From Verrucomicrobiaceae bacterium E54 (lineage in GTDB: Bacteria > Verrucomicrobiota > Verrucomicrobiia > Verrucomicrobiales > Akkermansiaceae), in NCBI GenBank assembly GCA_022548915.1, contig JAKZES010000019.1:1-64000 (forward strand): 64,000 nucleotides of DNA. The letters run 5' to 3'. The notes below the pieces were generated by a model. The model was not told the origin of the DNA, made no database searches, and saw only the letters and a program-made list of their open reading frames with translations. Every line of letters starts with the position of its first letter. The first letter of the stretch is position 1. The translations under genes and the position numbers were made by a program. Shown here in pieces: positions 18,305 to 31,898 of this stretch.

Positions 18305-19852
18305 CTACCGGCCCTTGACGCAGTAGGGCGGACGGTCGAAGGCGTCGTCGAGACGGGGGTCCTTGCCCTTCTCCAGCTCGGCCATGAGTTGTTTGCGGAG
18401 TTCATTCAGCTCCTCGGCGAAGCCCGGATCATCGGCGACGTTGTCGGTTTGGAAGGGATCGAGTCCGAGAAAATAGAGCTCCTCGGCCGGCCGCTTCTCC
18501 CAGCCCTCGCGCAGTACGAGTTCGAGACCCTCGTCATCCTGATTGCGGATCAGCCAGGTCTTGGTCGGCGAGGCGTCGATATCGGCATAGGCCGCGCGGG
18601 TGTTCTCGTCGATCTGGGAGAAGTCCGGTTCTTCCTCATCGGCCATCTTCGGATCCCCCATCGGCCAGCGGTCGGGCTTGAAGTTCCGCACGTAGAGGAA
18701 GTCGGGGGTGCGCAGGGCCCGGACCGGATAGGGCAGGTAGCCCTCGCGGGCGTTGCCGACGTGGACCTCGCGGCCGATGAGGGCCCAGTTCCGAAGGTGA
18801 CCGTCGCACCAGCCTTTGACCAGACACGGCAGCAGGTCCTCGCCGTCGGGATCATCGGGCGAGCTTGTCCCGGCCGCCGCAAGGAAGGTCGGCGCCAGGT
18901 CGATGAGGGAAACCGGGGCCCGGATCACGCGTTCTTTCTCGATTTGCCCGGGCCAACTCATCGCGAGCAGCACGCGCGAGCCGAAGTCGTGGACGTTGCA
19001 CTTGCCGCGGGGGAAGCCCGGGATGCCGTGGTCGCCGCTGATGACGACCAGGGTGTTGTCGAGTTCACCCATCTTCTCGAGTTCGGCGATGATCACGCCG
19101 CAGGCCTGGTCGAAGGCCATCGCCTCGCCAAGGTAGTCGGCGAAGTCCTCGCGCACGATCTCATTGTCGGGGAGGAAGGGCGGCAGTTTGCCCTTCAACT
19201 GGTCGGGATCGAGGCCCCACAGCTTCTTGCCCGATCCCTGGATCCAGGTGCGGTGGGTGTTGGTCGGGTTGAAGGAGTAGAAGAAGGGTTGGCCGTCCTT
19301 GCGGTCCTTGAGGAAGGCCTGGAAGTTGCTGCGGACGTCTTCGAAGATCTGCCCGCGGATGTCGGGATTCCGGGTGACCTGCTGCGAGAAGGTGCTGATG
19401 CGGTTGCCCTTTGGGGAATACTGATGTTTTTTGCCCCCGATCAGGCGGTCGGGAATGTGCCACTTGTGGCTCCAGCCGACGTGGTAGCCGGCGCGGCGGA
19501 GCGTTTCGGGCATGCCAACGATCTTGTCGCCGGGATCGGGCGTTCCCTTCTGCCAGCGGCTGTGGAGTTGGGAGAAGGACCCGTTGCGGAAGAAATGCCG
19601 GCCGGTGTATAGCGCCCCGCGCGAGGGGGTGCAGGAGGGCGCCGAGACGAAGGCATTGTCAAAGCGTGCCCCCTGGGCGGCGATCTTGTCGAAGACCGGC
19701 GTCTTGATGATGTCGTTGGGTGAGGGCTGCTCCGGATCGGCGTAGGCCGAGGCGTAGCGCCCGAGGTCGTCGGCGAAGAGCAGGACGATGTTGGGCTTTT
19801 CCGCCGCGAGGGTGGAAAGGGTGCCGAGGAGCAGGAGTGCAAGGAGCTTCAC
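18305..19852 (-). CDS. Secreted sulfatase 1
   Basis: This is a 515-residue exported sulfatase with a signal peptide (MKLLALLLLGTLSTLAA). The metal-binding NIVLLFADDLG motif follows, and the formylglycine site CTPSR has its modified cysteine at residue 74. A VVISGDHGIPGFPRGK segment gives the second metal site. Type I sulfatases hydrolyse sulfate esters after conversion of the Cys to formylglycine (family knowledge). The substrate cannot be set from sequence; a carbohydrate sulfate is likely given the neighbours. One of three sulfatases in the window. No formylglycine-generating enzyme gene was seen. Confidence 0.9.
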   Translation of the reverse strand: MKLLALLLLGTLSTLAAEKPNIVLLFADDLGRYASAYADPEQPSPNDIIKTPVFDKIAAQGARFDNAFVSAPSCTPSRGALYTGRHFFRNGSFSQLHSRWQKGTPDPGDKIVGMPETLRRAGYHVGWSHKWHIPDRLIGGKKHQYSPKGNRISTFSQQVTRNPDIRGQIFEDVRSNFQAFLKDRKDGQPFFYSFNPTNTHRTWIQGSGKKLWGLDPDQLKGKLPPFLPDNEIVREDFADYLGEAMAFDQACGVIIAELEKMGELDNTLVVISGDHGIPGFPRGKCNVHDFGSRVLLAMSWPGQIEKERVIRAPVSLIDLAPTFLAAAGTSSPDDPDGEDLLPCLVKGWCDGHLRNWALIGREVHVGNAREGYLPYPVRALRTPDFLYVRNFKPDRWPMGDPKMADEEEPDFSQIDENTRAAYADIDASPTKTWLIRNQDDEGLELVLREGWEKRPAEELYFLGLDPFQTDNVADDPGFAEELNELRKQLMAELEKGKDPRLDDAFDRPPYCVKGR

Positions 19853-19879
19853 CCGGAAGAGTGCGCTGGTTGGGCGGGC

Positions 19880-20083
19880 GATCTTTCAGGCGGAGTGGCT
19901 CCTTGCAGGAGCCATATCAGGGCGTGGCGGTCTCCCGACCGCAGGGGGAGGCAATGGATTCTTCGAGAGCCAGGTCCGGCCATGGGAGCGGCTGAAAGCC
20001 GCCCGGCCCCGTCATCCGCCTTCGCCAAGGTTACGGCGCGGCAAGTGGGCGCTTGCAGAGCGCCACTCCTACCCGATGATGGC
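19880..20083. repeat. 204-bp direct repeat, left copy
   Basis: This copy is nearly identical to 20909-21113; I see four differences within the core from GAGTGGCTCC onward. It contains the hairpins GGCTCCTTGCAGGAGCC and GGCGCTTGCAGAGCGCC. Its right edge lies two bases from the stop codon of the PIN-domain gene, so the repeats bracket the toxin-antitoxin pair. Confidence 0.9.
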
Positions 20084-20084
20084 G

Positions 20085-20579
20085 TCAATCGTGGGATTCC
20101 CCGGCGAGCTGGGCGACCTTCGCAAGCAGGCTTGGCAGCACCCAGAATCCAGCCCGATCTTCAAGCATTCTGACGGAGGGCAGCACTTCGCGGATCAAGC
20201 CGCTTTTCTTGGCTTGGATCAGGACACCAAGGACGCCGACAACTGCCAGACCAAGGCATACAGCCGCAGCTCGACCAGCCTGCTCGTCCATCAGCACGAG
20301 ATCCGCGCCGGTTTCAATGGCAAGCGCCAAGGCGGCGATTTCCCCCATGTCGAGTCGCGGGTTGGAAAGGAGGGATTCCGGTATGGAAGGTGCCGAGGTG
20401 ACTTCGACAAACCCGGGAAAAGACAGGCCGAGGAAGCGAGGATCGGCTTCGGCCAGACGCTGGAATTCCGCGGCTACCTCGGGCGGTGCCAGAATTCGAC
20501 CGAAGAGGAGGAACAGCAGATCCTCCTTGCCGATGCAGCTCAGGTTGAGAATGACCGAGGTGTCGGTGATGACGATCAT
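20085..20579 (-). CDS. DUF3368-type PIN-domain toxin (putative ribonuclease)
   Basis: This 164-residue protein begins MIVITDTSVILNL, the PIN-domain opening with its first metal-binding aspartate at residue 6. Other likely active-site acids are in MGEIAALALA and LVLMDEQAGRAAA. The whole matches predicted nucleic-acid-binding proteins of the DUF3368 family, which pair with UPF0175 antitoxins (family knowledge). It overlaps the upstream small gene by ATGA. PIN toxins usually cleave RNA; the target here is unknown. The gene pair is flanked by long direct repeats, suggesting movement as a cassette (inference). Confidence 0.8.
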   Translation of the reverse strand: MIVITDTSVILNLSCIGKEDLLFLLFGRILAPPEVAAEFQRLAEADPRFLGLSFPGFVEVTSAPSIPESLLSNPRLDMGEIAALALAIETGADLVLMDEQAGRAAAVCLGLAVVGVLGVLIQAKKSGLIREVLPSVRMLEDRAGFWVLPSLLAKVAQLAGESHD

Positions 20580-20809
20580 TTCAAGCGCCGCAATGAGTCG
20601 AGGTCGGCTTCGAGCATCTCCTCGGTATAGCTTGGAATCCGGCGGCGGATCAATTCCTGATCGAAGGTTTCCCGATCCATGCCCGCGATCCTGCAAGCGA
20701 CCCCGCGCGAGACGCGTCCGGCGGCATAGAGTCCGCAGGCGAGGTCGAGACGAAGCACGTCGTCGCCGAGGTTCAGCAGTGCGGGGTCGTCGGGCAGGGT
20801 CAGGATCAT
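20576..20809 (-). CDS. UPF0175-family antitoxin
   Basis: This is a 77-residue protein with the typical UPF0175 layout: an N-terminal strand region (MILTLPDDPALL), then RLDLACGLYAAGRVSRGVACRIAG as a helix-turn-helix-like block. A MDRETFDQELIRRRIP segment follows, before an acidic tail that is likely to contact the toxin. It precedes and overlaps the PIN gene by four bases (ATGA), the usual order for this toxin-antitoxin type. It is expected to neutralise the PIN toxin and repress its own promoter. Confidence 0.82.
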   Translation of the reverse strand: MILTLPDDPALLNLGDDVLRLDLACGLYAAGRVSRGVACRIAGMDRETFDQELIRRRIPSYTEEMLEADLDSLRRLK

Positions 20810-20908
20810 GGCGAGAGCCTAGTCGATCGGGCAGGACTGGACAACTCAATCAAGAATAGGGTTCTGCAAAGGTTCTCGGAATCCTTCACGCCGCTGAAGA
20901 TGACGGCG

Positions 20909-24953
<4,045 letters not shown>

Positions 24954-24966
24954 CTAGGGTCCGCGC

Positions 24967-25947
24967 GTGCTGCACTGGTTCGAAAATGGCGCTTTCCCCC
25001 TCTATCTCGCCCCGATGGCGGGGGTGACCGACGTGGTCTTCCGGCAGATCTGCAAGGAAATGGGGGCGGACGTGATGGTGACCGAGTTCGTCTCGGCCGA
25101 GGGCATCATGCAGGCCGACGAGCGGACGCGGAAATACACCGAATTCACCGACGAGCAGCGGCCGGTGGGGGTGCAGTTGTTCGGGGCCGATGGGGAACGG
25201 ATGGGCGAGGCGGCACGCAAGATCGTCGACTGGAAGCGCCCGGATTTCATCGACATCAACTTCGGCTGTCCGGTGAGCAAGGTGGTGTCGAAGAACGGTG
25301 GCTCGTCACTGCTCCGGAACTGTCCGGTGCTGGAGAGCGTGGCCCGTGGCGTGGCCGAGGCCTGCGAGGGGGTGGTGCCGGTGACGGCGAAGATCCGGAT
25401 CGGCTGGGACGAGAAATCAATCAATGCCGTGGAAGTCTGCCGCATTCTCGAGGGGGCCGGGATGCAGGCGATTTCGATCCATGGCCGGACCCGGGCCCAG
25501 GGATATGGCGGCGAGGCGAACTGGGAGGTGATCGATGCCTGCGCCCGGGCGGTGGGCGTGCCGGTGATCGGCAACGGCGACATCGCGACGGGTGAGGACC
25601 TCGAGAGGCGCAAGCGCGAGACGGCGGTGAGCGGCGTGATGATCGGGCGCGCGGCGATGCAGAATCCGTGGGTGTTCCGTCAGGCCAAGCACTACCTCGC
25701 GACCGGTGACCAGATGGCCCCGGTGCCGCTGGACGAACGCTGGGAACTGGTGGTCCGGCATTGCCGGATGGCGGCGGAGTGCCGACGCTACGGCACCGAG
25801 CGGCATGCGATCATGGCGATGCGGGCGCGCCTGATGGCCTACTGCAAGGGGTTTCCCGGGGCGAAAGAGCTGCGGCAGCGCCTGTGCAAGGTCGAGAGCG
25901 TGGCCGAGGTCGAGGACATCGCGGCGGCCTCGCTGCAGGCGGCGTAG
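24967..25947 (+). CDS. dusB: tRNA-dihydrouridine synthase (DusB-type)
   Basis: This 326-residue flavoenzyme reduces specific uridines of tRNA to dihydrouridine. The FMN-binding APMAGVTDVVFRQICKE opening is near residues 15-31. The catalytic cysteine is Cys101 in DINFGCPVSKVV, and SIHGRTRAQGYGG and PVIGNGDIATGED are typical. A GTG start at 24967 is used; there is no earlier family-like sequence. It is preceded by repeat copy B and followed closely by a small regulator gene on the same strand. Confidence 0.93.
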   Translation: MLHWFENGAFPLYLAPMAGVTDVVFRQICKEMGADVMVTEFVSAEGIMQADERTRKYTEFTDEQRPVGVQLFGADGERMGEAARKIVDWKRPDFIDINFGCPVSKVVSKNGGSSLLRNCPVLESVARGVAEACEGVVPVTAKIRIGWDEKSINAVEVCRILEGAGMQAISIHGRTRAQGYGGEANWEVIDACARAVGVPVIGNGDIATGEDLERRKRETAVSGVMIGRAAMQNPWVFRQAKHYLATGDQMAPVPLDERWELVVRHCRMAAECRRYGTERHAIMAMRARLMAYCKGFPGAKELRQRLCKVESVAEVEDIAAASLQAA

Positions 25948-26013
25948 GAGGCGCCCATCTTTGAGGTTCATTCGGGCTTTGCGGGGAGGCGGCGGACTGC
26001 TATTTCCCCGCCC

Positions 26014-26514
26014 ATGGAAAGTCACGAGGTGCTGCGCCAGACCTTCGCCAAGACCAGTCCGAAGGCGGTGGCCGCCGACCTCGGGGTGTCGCTTTCACTC
26101 GTTTACAAATGGGCCGAGAAGCAGGCCGAGGACGGTTCGGGAAGCCGCAATCCGCTCGACCGATTGCTGAAGATCGTGGAGCTGAGCGGCGACACGAAGA
26201 TTGTCGAGTGGCTGTGCCGGAAGAGTGGCGGGTATTTTGTCCGCAACCCGGAGAGCAACTGCAAGCAGGGCCTCGAGGTCCTGCCCGCGACCAACGAGAT
26301 CGTGGGTCAGTTTTCCGGTCTGTTGCAGCGGATTTCCGAGGCTGCCGCCGACCACTCGATCACCTCCGACGAGGCCGCCGAGATCCGTGAGTGCTGGGAC
26401 AAGCTGAAGAGTTATGCCGAGGGCTTCGTTTCGTGCTGCGAGGAAGGCGACTTCGAGCAACTCGAGAAGATCCCGCCACCGAGCGAGGGACCCAAGCGCT
26501 ACTACACGGATTGA
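26014..26514 (+). CDS. CP76/CII-like helix-turn-helix regulatory protein
   Basis: This 166-residue protein has an N-terminal helix-turn-helix-like block (SPKAVAADLGVSLSLVYKWA, about 15-35). A conserved segment follows with NPLDRLLKIVELSGD, IVEWLCRKSGGYF and a helical C-terminal half. The whole pattern resembles phage regulatory protein CII/CP76 family members. It is likely a cytosolic DNA-binding regulator. Its location just downstream of dusB and away from any phage genes suggests a domesticated regulator. The target is unknown. Confidence 0.7.
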   Translation: MESHEVLRQTFAKTSPKAVAADLGVSLSLVYKWAEKQAEDGSGSRNPLDRLLKIVELSGDTKIVEWLCRKSGGYFVRNPESNCKQGLEVLPATNEIVGQFSGLLQRISEAAADHSITSDEAAEIRECWDKLKSYAEGFVSCCEEGDFEQLEKIPPPSEGPKRYYTD

Positions 26515-26516
26515 GC

Positions 26517-26660
26517 GGGGGGCTCCTTGCAGGAGCCCTATCGGGGCGGGGCGACCTTCTGGTCGCGGACTGATGGCCGGCCTGCCGTGACGGGCTTTAC
26601 CGTGCGGACCGGAGTCCGCCACGCCCCGTCATGGCGCTTCGAAAAGCGCCAATCCTATCC
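26517..26660. repeat. Relative of the 204-bp element, third copy
   Basis: It begins with GGCTCCTTGCAGGAGCC and ends with GGCGCTTCGAAAAGCGCC then AATCCTATCCC, like the two direct repeats. The middle has diverged and has its own hairpins. The TAG stop of sucrose synthase (26655-26657) lies in its final bases. Confidence 0.65.
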
Positions 26661-29048
26661 CATCCGCTCGACGATGGGGCGGTAGACGCTGGAGTAAAAC
26701 AGCCGGTCGTAGGCCCTCGCGCCGGAGCGTTCGAGGTGGCTGACGAATTTCCAGAAGCCATAGACCCGCGACAAGGTCATGAGCCGGCTGGCATAGAGGC
26801 GCCAGGTGTAGCGGGCCTCGACCCGGTCGATGCCGCCGCGGGAGATTTCGGTCCAGTGCCCCGGCTCGCGCTGGCAGCGCTCGAAGAACTCGACCATGCG
26901 CTTGGCTGCGGCTTCGCCGTGGTTGGAGTCGATGTGGAAACCGCTGACGCCGTCCTCGATGATCTCGAGCGGCCCGCCGTGGATCGTGGCGAAGGTCGGC
27001 AGGCCGGAGGTCATCGCCTCGATCACCGTCAGGCCGAAGGCCTCGAACTGCGCCGGCTGGACGAAGATGCCGCGGCGGTCGGCAATGGTCCGGTAAAGCT
27101 CGCCGTTGAAGATCTTGTCCGACTGCTTGGGCACCCAGCGCAGGTGGCCGTGCAGGCCATGGCCGTGGATCAACCGGTGAAGGTGCTCGATCTCGCGCCG
27201 TTCCTCCTCGTCGTCCGATTCCTCCAGCGCGGTGCAGCCGCCGATGATGAAGACATTTGCCAGCTCTCGCAGCCGCGGGTCGCGGCCGAACCATTCGACG
27301 AAGCCGGTCACGTTCTTCACCTGGTCGAGGCGCGACATCAGGAAGATGATCGGCTTTTCCCGGTCGTCGAAATGCGACACCGCACCGGGGAAATCGCCGT
27401 GGAGGAGTCGCTCGATGTCGTCGGCCAGATCGCCGATCCGCCGGTCCTTTTCGGTGTGCGGGAAATACACGTCCTCGTCGGCACCGGGGGAGACGATGTT
27501 GAATTTCGGGTCGTAGATGTCGATGCCCTTGGTGACGCGGTACAGGCCCGGCATGGTGTAGGCCGAGTAGCTCTCATACTGCCCCACGCTGGTCTCGCTG
27601 CCGGCAATCTCCTGATAGGTGGAGGTGATGATGAAGTCCGCCGAGTTCATCGCCAGCAGGTCGGCGGTGAAGTGGGCCGAGAAGTGATACTGGTCCTCGT
27701 TCTGGCGCCAGTAGAGGTCGGAGAAGAGATACTTCGTCTTCTCCAGCGCGTGGGCGATGTTGCACTGGGTCACTTCGAGGTGCTCGGCGACGAGGGTGGC
27801 GACGAGGTTGCCGTCGGAGTAGTTGCCGACCACGAGGTCCGGCCGCTCGCCGAGCTCGGCGAGGATGATCTTCACCGAGTTGAAGGCGAAGCGTTCCAGA
27901 TAGGGCCAGACCTGGAAGCGGGAGATCCATTGGGGCAGCACCTCGCCGTTGGGGCGGGTGAAGGGGACGCGCAGGATGCGCGCGTTGCGGGTTCCCTGGA
28001 TGCTTTCCTCCGGGATGTCGCAGCCGGTGTTGCCGGCGTCGGGGATGAGCCGGGTGACGACCACGATCTCCGGGTCGCTGTCGATGCCCTGGATCCGCAG
28101 CCGTTCACGCATCTCCTTCTCCAGCGCGCGGACCTGGTCGAGGATGTAGACGACCTGGCCGCCGGTGTCGGGCAGGCCGAGGACGTTCGATTGTCCGAAA
28201 AAGCCGTGCGGGCTGAAGATCGCGACCGAGAAGATCATCGGCACCCGGCTGAGGAAATCCTCGATGACCGAGGGCGAGGGGGCGTCGATGACCTCGGAGA
28301 GCAGGTCGAGGGTCTCGAGCACGCGGCCGGCGGTGTCGCCCCAGCCGGCCAGCAGCCCGAGCGCGGTGAGGCTGTTGCGGATCGCGGCCCACGGCGTGTC
28401 GGCGGGAATGTCGGCGAGCAGCACGCGGGCCTCGTCGACCGCATCGCGCATTTCCCCGGGCGTCTCGATCCGCTGCGAGAGCATGAGCTGACGATCCTTG
28501 TGGTGATGGAGACGGAGGAAATCGTGCAGGGTGGACAGCCGCTTGTCGGGATCGGTGAAGAGCCGGTTGGCAAGGGTCCGGTTGAGGTATTCGACGCCGC
28601 GGCCGATGTGGCGCCGGTCCTTCATCAGCGGCACGTCGTTCAGAAAGGCGGCGCCGTCGTACTCGATCGCCAGCTCGGCTTGCGCATCGGGACCGTCGAT
28701 CAGGGCCTCCCGGAAGCGCATCAACTCCGAGGTCGTGATGGTCTCGTAGGAGAGCTGGTCGAGGTGGAAGCGCCCGCAGCACCAGCGGCCGATGGCGGGG
28801 CGGGTCTCGACCACCAGCCACGGGTCGTTGAAGGCCGCATTCATGGATGTGGCGAGCACCTTGCGAAGCGGCGAGGAGGCATCGAGGTCGCCATCGATCG
28901 CCTCCTCGGCTCCGGCGATCAGGTCGAGGATGTCCGACTGGAGGAGGAAGGTGCGACCGGCGTCGCGGAGACGCTTGAAGAAGGCGTAGAGGAAGAGTCG
29001 CTCGGACTCGGTGGGGAGGATCGTCTCGTTGTCGGGTCGCGGGGTCAT
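26655..29048 (-). CDS. Sucrose synthase
   Basis: This 797-residue GT4 enzyme reversibly converts sucrose and a nucleoside diphosphate into NDP-glucose and fructose. The length and layout match plant and bacterial sucrose synthases: an N-terminal regulatory region, then [20 protein letters not shown] with [14 protein letters not shown]. The GT-B C-terminal domain follows, with [30 protein letters not shown] and the donor-site EX7E motif in [20 protein letters not shown]. No sucrose-phosphate synthase or phosphatase is nearby. It is encoded just upstream of queC's 3' end with five bases between the genes, and its stop lies in a repeat element. Confidence 0.9.
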   Translation of the reverse strand: MTPRPDNETILPTESERLFLYAFFKRLRDAGRTFLLQSDILDLIAGAEEAIDGDLDASSPLRKVLATSMNAAFNDPWLVVETRPAIGRWCCGRFHLDQLSYETITTSELMRFREALIDGPDAQAELAIEYDGAAFLNDVPLMKDRRHIGRGVEYLNRTLANRLFTDPDKRLSTLHDFLRLHHHKDRQLMLSQRIETPGEMRDAVDEARVLLADIPADTPWAAIRNSLTALGLLAGWGDTAGRVLETLDLLSEVIDAPSPSVIEDFLSRVPMIFSVAIFSPHGFFGQSNVLGLPDTGGQVVYILDQVRALEKEMRERLRIQGIDSDPEIVVVTRLIPDAGNTGCDIPEESIQGTRNARILRVPFTRPNGEVLPQWISRFQVWPYLERFAFNSVKIILAELGERPDLVVGNYSDGNLVATLVAEHLEVTQCNIAHALEKTKYLFSDLYWRQNEDQYHFSAHFTADLLAMNSADFIITSTYQEIAGSETSVGQYESYSAYTMPGLYRVTKGIDIYDPKFNIVSPGADEDVYFPHTEKDRRIGDLADDIERLLHGDFPGAVSHFDDREKPIIFLMSRLDQVKNVTGFVEWFGRDPRLRELANVFIIGGCTALEESDDEEERREIEHLHRLIHGHGLHGHLRWVPKQSDKIFNGELYRTIADRRGIFVQPAQFEAFGLTVIEAMTSGLPTFATIHGGPLEIIEDGVSGFHIDSNHGEAAAKRMVEFFERCQREPGHWTEISRGGIDRVEARYTWRLYASRLMTLSRVYGFWKFVSHLERSGARAYDRLFYSSVYRPIVERMG

Positions 29049-29052
29049 GGGA

Positions 29053-29736
29053 TCAGTCGGGCGCTTCGGGGATGGGCGGTTCTGCGAGGTAGCTTGTGGG
29101 ATCGGGGATGCCGGCGAGCTGGAAGGCCTCGCGGCGCTCGACGCAGGTGCCGCAGGTGCCGCAGTGGATCTCGCCGCCCTTGTAGCAGGACCAGGTTTCG
29201 GCGAAGTCGATGCCGAGCTCGGCGCCGCGTTTTGCGATGCCGGCCTTGTCCATCGCGATGAAGGGGCGCAGCAACTCGACTTGCTCGTAGGTGCCGTGCT
29301 TCATCGCCGCCGCCATGGCCTGCATGAAGGGTTCGCGGCAGTCCGGGTAGATGGCGTGATCGCCCGAGTGGGCGGCGATCACCAGGGCCCCGGCCCCCGC
29401 GCTTTCGGCGAAGCCGCAGGCGATGGAGAGCATGATCGCATTCCGGAAGGGGACGACCGTCCGCTTCATGTTGTCCTCGGCGTAGTGGCCGTCGGGGATC
29501 GCCCCGCCACTGCGCAGCAGGTCCGAGGCGAAGTGCTCGTTGATGAAATCGAGCGGGATGGTGTGGTGCGGCACCCCCGCCCGTTCCGCATGCAGTTTTG
29601 CGAAGGGGATCTCGCGGGCGTTGTGTTTCGATCCGTAGTCGAAGCTAAGCGCCGCCAGCACCTCGTGCCCGCCAAGGGCGTGGTGGAAGGCGGTGACGGA
29701 ATCCATGCCGCCGCTGAGCAGGACGACCGATCTCAT
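29053..29736 (-). CDS. queC: 7-cyano-7-deazaguanine synthase
   Basis: This 227-residue cytosolic enzyme makes preQ0 from 7-carboxy-7-deazaguanine, ATP and ammonia in queuosine biosynthesis. The PP-loop SGGMDS is at residues 8-13, and FDYGSKHN and [12 protein letters not shown] follow. The C-terminal zinc site is seen as [22 protein letters not shown]. The start at 29736 is fixed by the PP-loop family N-terminus. The gene lies directly after queF on the same strand, with a CTTGGAACTT element in between. queD and queE are not in the window. Confidence 0.93.
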   Translation of the reverse strand: MRSVVLLSGGMDSVTAFHHALGGHEVLAALSFDYGSKHNAREIPFAKLHAERAGVPHHTIPLDFINEHFASDLLRSGGAIPDGHYAEDNMKRTVVPFRNAIMLSIACGFAESAGAGALVIAAHSGDHAIYPDCREPFMQAMAAAMKHGTYEQVELLRPFIAMDKAGIAKRGAELGIDFAETWSCYKGGEIHCGTCGTCVERREAFQLAGIPDPTSYLAEPPIPEAPD

Positions 29737-29757
29737 CGGCGTTTCGGCGGGGTCTTG

Positions 29758-29790
29758 GCTTGGAACTTGGAACTTCTCACTTGGAACTTT
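29758..29790. repeat. Dispersed CTTGGAACTT element, copy C (one arm)
   Basis: Three CTTGGAACTT-type units occur, without the inverted partner arm. The element overlaps the last codons of queF and provides its TGA stop (29777-29779). Confidence 0.65.
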
Positions 29791-30193
29791 CGGGTTCCGG
29801 GTGCCGGGCCTCGCAGGTGAGCTGGATGCCGCCGCGGGCACCGAACGAACCGCTGACCGTCAATTCAGTCGGGTCGAGCGCCGCGACCAGGTCGTCGAGG
29901 ATGCGGTTGACGATTTCCTCGTTGAAGGCCGGCAGGTTGCGGAACGAGCCGAGGTAGAACTTGAGCGACTTGGTCTCGACGCAGCGGGCGGCCGGGATGT
30001 AGCGGATCACCACGTGGGCGGTGTCCGGTTGTCCGGTCACCGGGCAAAGCGAGGAGAACTCCGGGCAGTCGAGCGTGATCCAGAAGCGGCGGCCGGGCCG
30101 GCAATTCCCGAAGGTTTCGAGTTTCGCCTCGTCCGGGGATGCGGGGAGCCGGGTCTCGGAATGGCCGAGCAGGGTGAGATCGTCAGGCGTCAC
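29777..30193 (-). CDS. queF: NADPH-dependent 7-cyano-7-deazaguanine reductase
   Basis: This 138-residue short-form QueF reduces preQ0 to preQ1. The catalytic cysteine is Cys50 in EFSSLCPVTGQPD, and Asp57 is the conserved acid. KSLKFYLGSFRNLPAFNEE is the family signature, and its glutamate binds substrate. The C-terminal residues (PESSK) come from the repeat element that contains its stop codon. The gene is followed 40 bp later by queC on the same strand, consistent with a queuosine operon. Confidence 0.93.
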   Translation of the reverse strand: MTPDDLTLLGHSETRLPASPDEAKLETFGNCRPGRRFWITLDCPEFSSLCPVTGQPDTAHVVIRYIPAARCVETKSLKFYLGSFRNLPAFNEEIVNRILDDLVAALDPTELTVSGSFGARGGIQLTCEARHPEPESSK

Positions 30194-30238
30194 GCTGCGA
30201 GGCTACCGCGGCTCCGGGGGCGGGTGCAAGGGGCGGGG

Positions 30239-31318
30239 TCAATCGTATCCCCAGGTCTCGTAGGCGAATCCGAGTTCCCGCTTCAGCATTCGGTCGGTCT
30301 CCGGGTCGTCGGGGTGACGGTTGGGTTTGTAGTCGGCAAGCGATTCGACGTATTCGAACAGTTGCGTGCGTTCGCCGGCTTCCAACGACTCGCCGATGCC
30401 ACCGAGGACCTTTTCCACGCCGGTCACCGGGTCGGCGACGAGCTCTTCGTAGCGGATTTCCGTGTAGCGACAGGGCGCGAGGCGGGCGCGTTGCTCGAGG
30501 TGCGCCTTCATCATCGACCGGTAGTGCTCGATGCGGCGGTGATCCCTTTCGAGGTTCTTCGGCGACTGGAGCGCGAACCTTTCCGTGAGTCCGTCGATCA
30601 GGGCGGCGGTGGAGTGATAGACGGCCTTCGGGTGGCGGACGATGTGGATGAAGCGGGCACCGGGGAAGACTTCGCTCAGGAAGTCGAGTCGTGCGGTGCT
30701 CGCCGGATTCTTGAACAGGATGGTCCGGTCGGTTCCATCGACCAAGCGGGTCTTTGCGGCAACCAGTTTGTAAGCTTTTGCGAAGGCTTCGAGTTCGCCG
30801 GGCTCCATGCCTTCGAACAGCACGGCGCGACGGAAGATCTCGGCGGCATTCCGCGGGAAATAGACGAGATGGAAGACGGAAGTCAGGCAGAGGGCGGCGA
30901 GGGCCATTTCCTCCTCCTGGGGTTCCTCGGGGCCCACGACCATCCGGTCGAAGCCGCGGTCCGAGCTCTTCATTCCGCCGGCCACCATGCCGTCGGGAGG
31001 ATTGTCGCCCAATGGATTGATCGCATCGGCGGTGCGCAGCGTGGCGAACCGTCCGCTGCGGTGCAGGAGATTGTGGAGCAGCGTGGTGCCGCTGCGCCAA
31101 TGGCCGACGATGAAGATGGGTGGATCCGGACGCACCGCCTCGCGCAGTCGTTCCATTTCCTTCTCGTGCCCGGAGCGCGATGCGAAGCTCGCTGCCGACG
31201 TGGCGACGAAGGTCGGCCAGGCACGCACGGACAGCGGTGCGTATCGCCACTGCAACTCCCACCACACCGGCCATCGCGCGCAGGCGAGGGGATGGTAGAG
31301 GAGGGGTTTCCAAGGCAT
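30239..31318 (-). CDS. Sulfotransferase-family protein
   Basis: This 359-residue protein has the 5'-phosphosulfate-binding loop FIVGHWRSGTTLLHNLLHRS. A 3'-phosphate-binding region follows with RFIHIVRHPKAVYHS. Such enzymes transfer sulfate from PAPS to hydroxyl or amino groups of lipids, sugars or proteins (family knowledge). The acceptor is unknown. A conserved C-terminal region with RYTEIRYEELVADP is present. There is no signal peptide, so it is probably cytosolic or membrane-associated. Confidence 0.85.
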   Translation of the reverse strand: MPWKPLLYHPLACARWPVWWELQWRYAPLSVRAWPTFVATSAASFASRSGHEKEMERLREAVRPDPPIFIVGHWRSGTTLLHNLLHRSGRFATLRTADAINPLGDNPPDGMVAGGMKSSDRGFDRMVVGPEEPQEEEMALAALCLTSVFHLVYFPRNAAEIFRRAVLFEGMEPGELEAFAKAYKLVAAKTRLVDGTDRTILFKNPASTARLDFLSEVFPGARFIHIVRHPKAVYHSTAALIDGLTERFALQSPKNLERDHRRIEHYRSMMKAHLEQRARLAPCRYTEIRYEELVADPVTGVEKVLGGIGESLEAGERTQLFEYVESLADYKPNRHPDDPETDRMLKRELGFAYETWGYD

Positions 31319-31375
31319 GCCGCAATCAAGGGAGCGTTGGCAGCCGGAGGCAAGGATACTCGGTTGGAATTCCGA

Positions 31376-31771
31376 TTACGAATCGATCCTCCGGATCCGT
31401 GGCGGGGCCGGGGGATTGGAGCGGGGAGACCCGGCGTTTCTGGATCGGTGGTCGTCGCAAAATTGTTCGACCAGGGTTCTCTGGTCGGGCTTCAGCATCG
31501 CGGAACGGGCCATCCTTTCGACATGTTCGGATGCAGGACCGAAGCCCCAGTTGGGGTAGGGCTGGATGACATCCTCCGGCCAGATCTTCGCCCCGGAGCT
31601 CCGGTCGACGAGATAGACGGTCTGGTCTCGGGCGGTGAGCACGAAGCGGGGGCTGAGGATGACTTCCATCGGGAGCAGGCCATCCTCACAGCGGATGGCG
31701 GGCCAACTTCCACGGTGGGTGCCATTGTGGCGAGAAAGATCGGCAGCAGTCGATCTACTCCGGTGCGCCAA
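31376..31771 (-). CDS. Hypothetical protein, possibly the end of a frameshifted gene
   Basis: This frame of up to 131 residues has a coding-like stretch from about residue 22 (PAIRCEDGLLPMEVILSPRF, then TARDQTVYLVD, PYPNWGFGPASEHVERM). Codon choice is GC3-rich from about 31700 downward. The TTG at 31771 is doubtful as a start; ATG at 31669 would give 97 residues. A coding-like frame immediately upstream (31755-31895) is in a different phase. The pair may therefore be one gene split by a frameshift. I do not recognise a family. Confidence 0.4.
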   Translation of the reverse strand: MAHRSRSTAADLSRHNGTHRGSWPAIRCEDGLLPMEVILSPRFVLTARDQTVYLVDRSSGAKIWPEDVIQPYPNWGFGPASEHVERMARSAMLKPDQRTLVEQFCDDHRSRNAGSPRSNPPAPPRIRRIDS

Positions 31772-31898
31772 CGGAAGTGATCGAGAGGTCGCCCTCGGGG
31801 ATCGATGCCCCGGGGCGCGGATCGGGAAGCGGGCACCGACTGCCGCCGCGGAAGGCCGTGAGCTCGTCCGCGGCGGGCAGGCGGATCCAAGGTGAGGT

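Noticed and set aside
29737-29776. A preQ1 riboswitch in front of queC
   Set aside because: The leader between queF and queC consists of CTTGGAACTT repeat units and shows no preQ1 aptamer-like pseudoknot.
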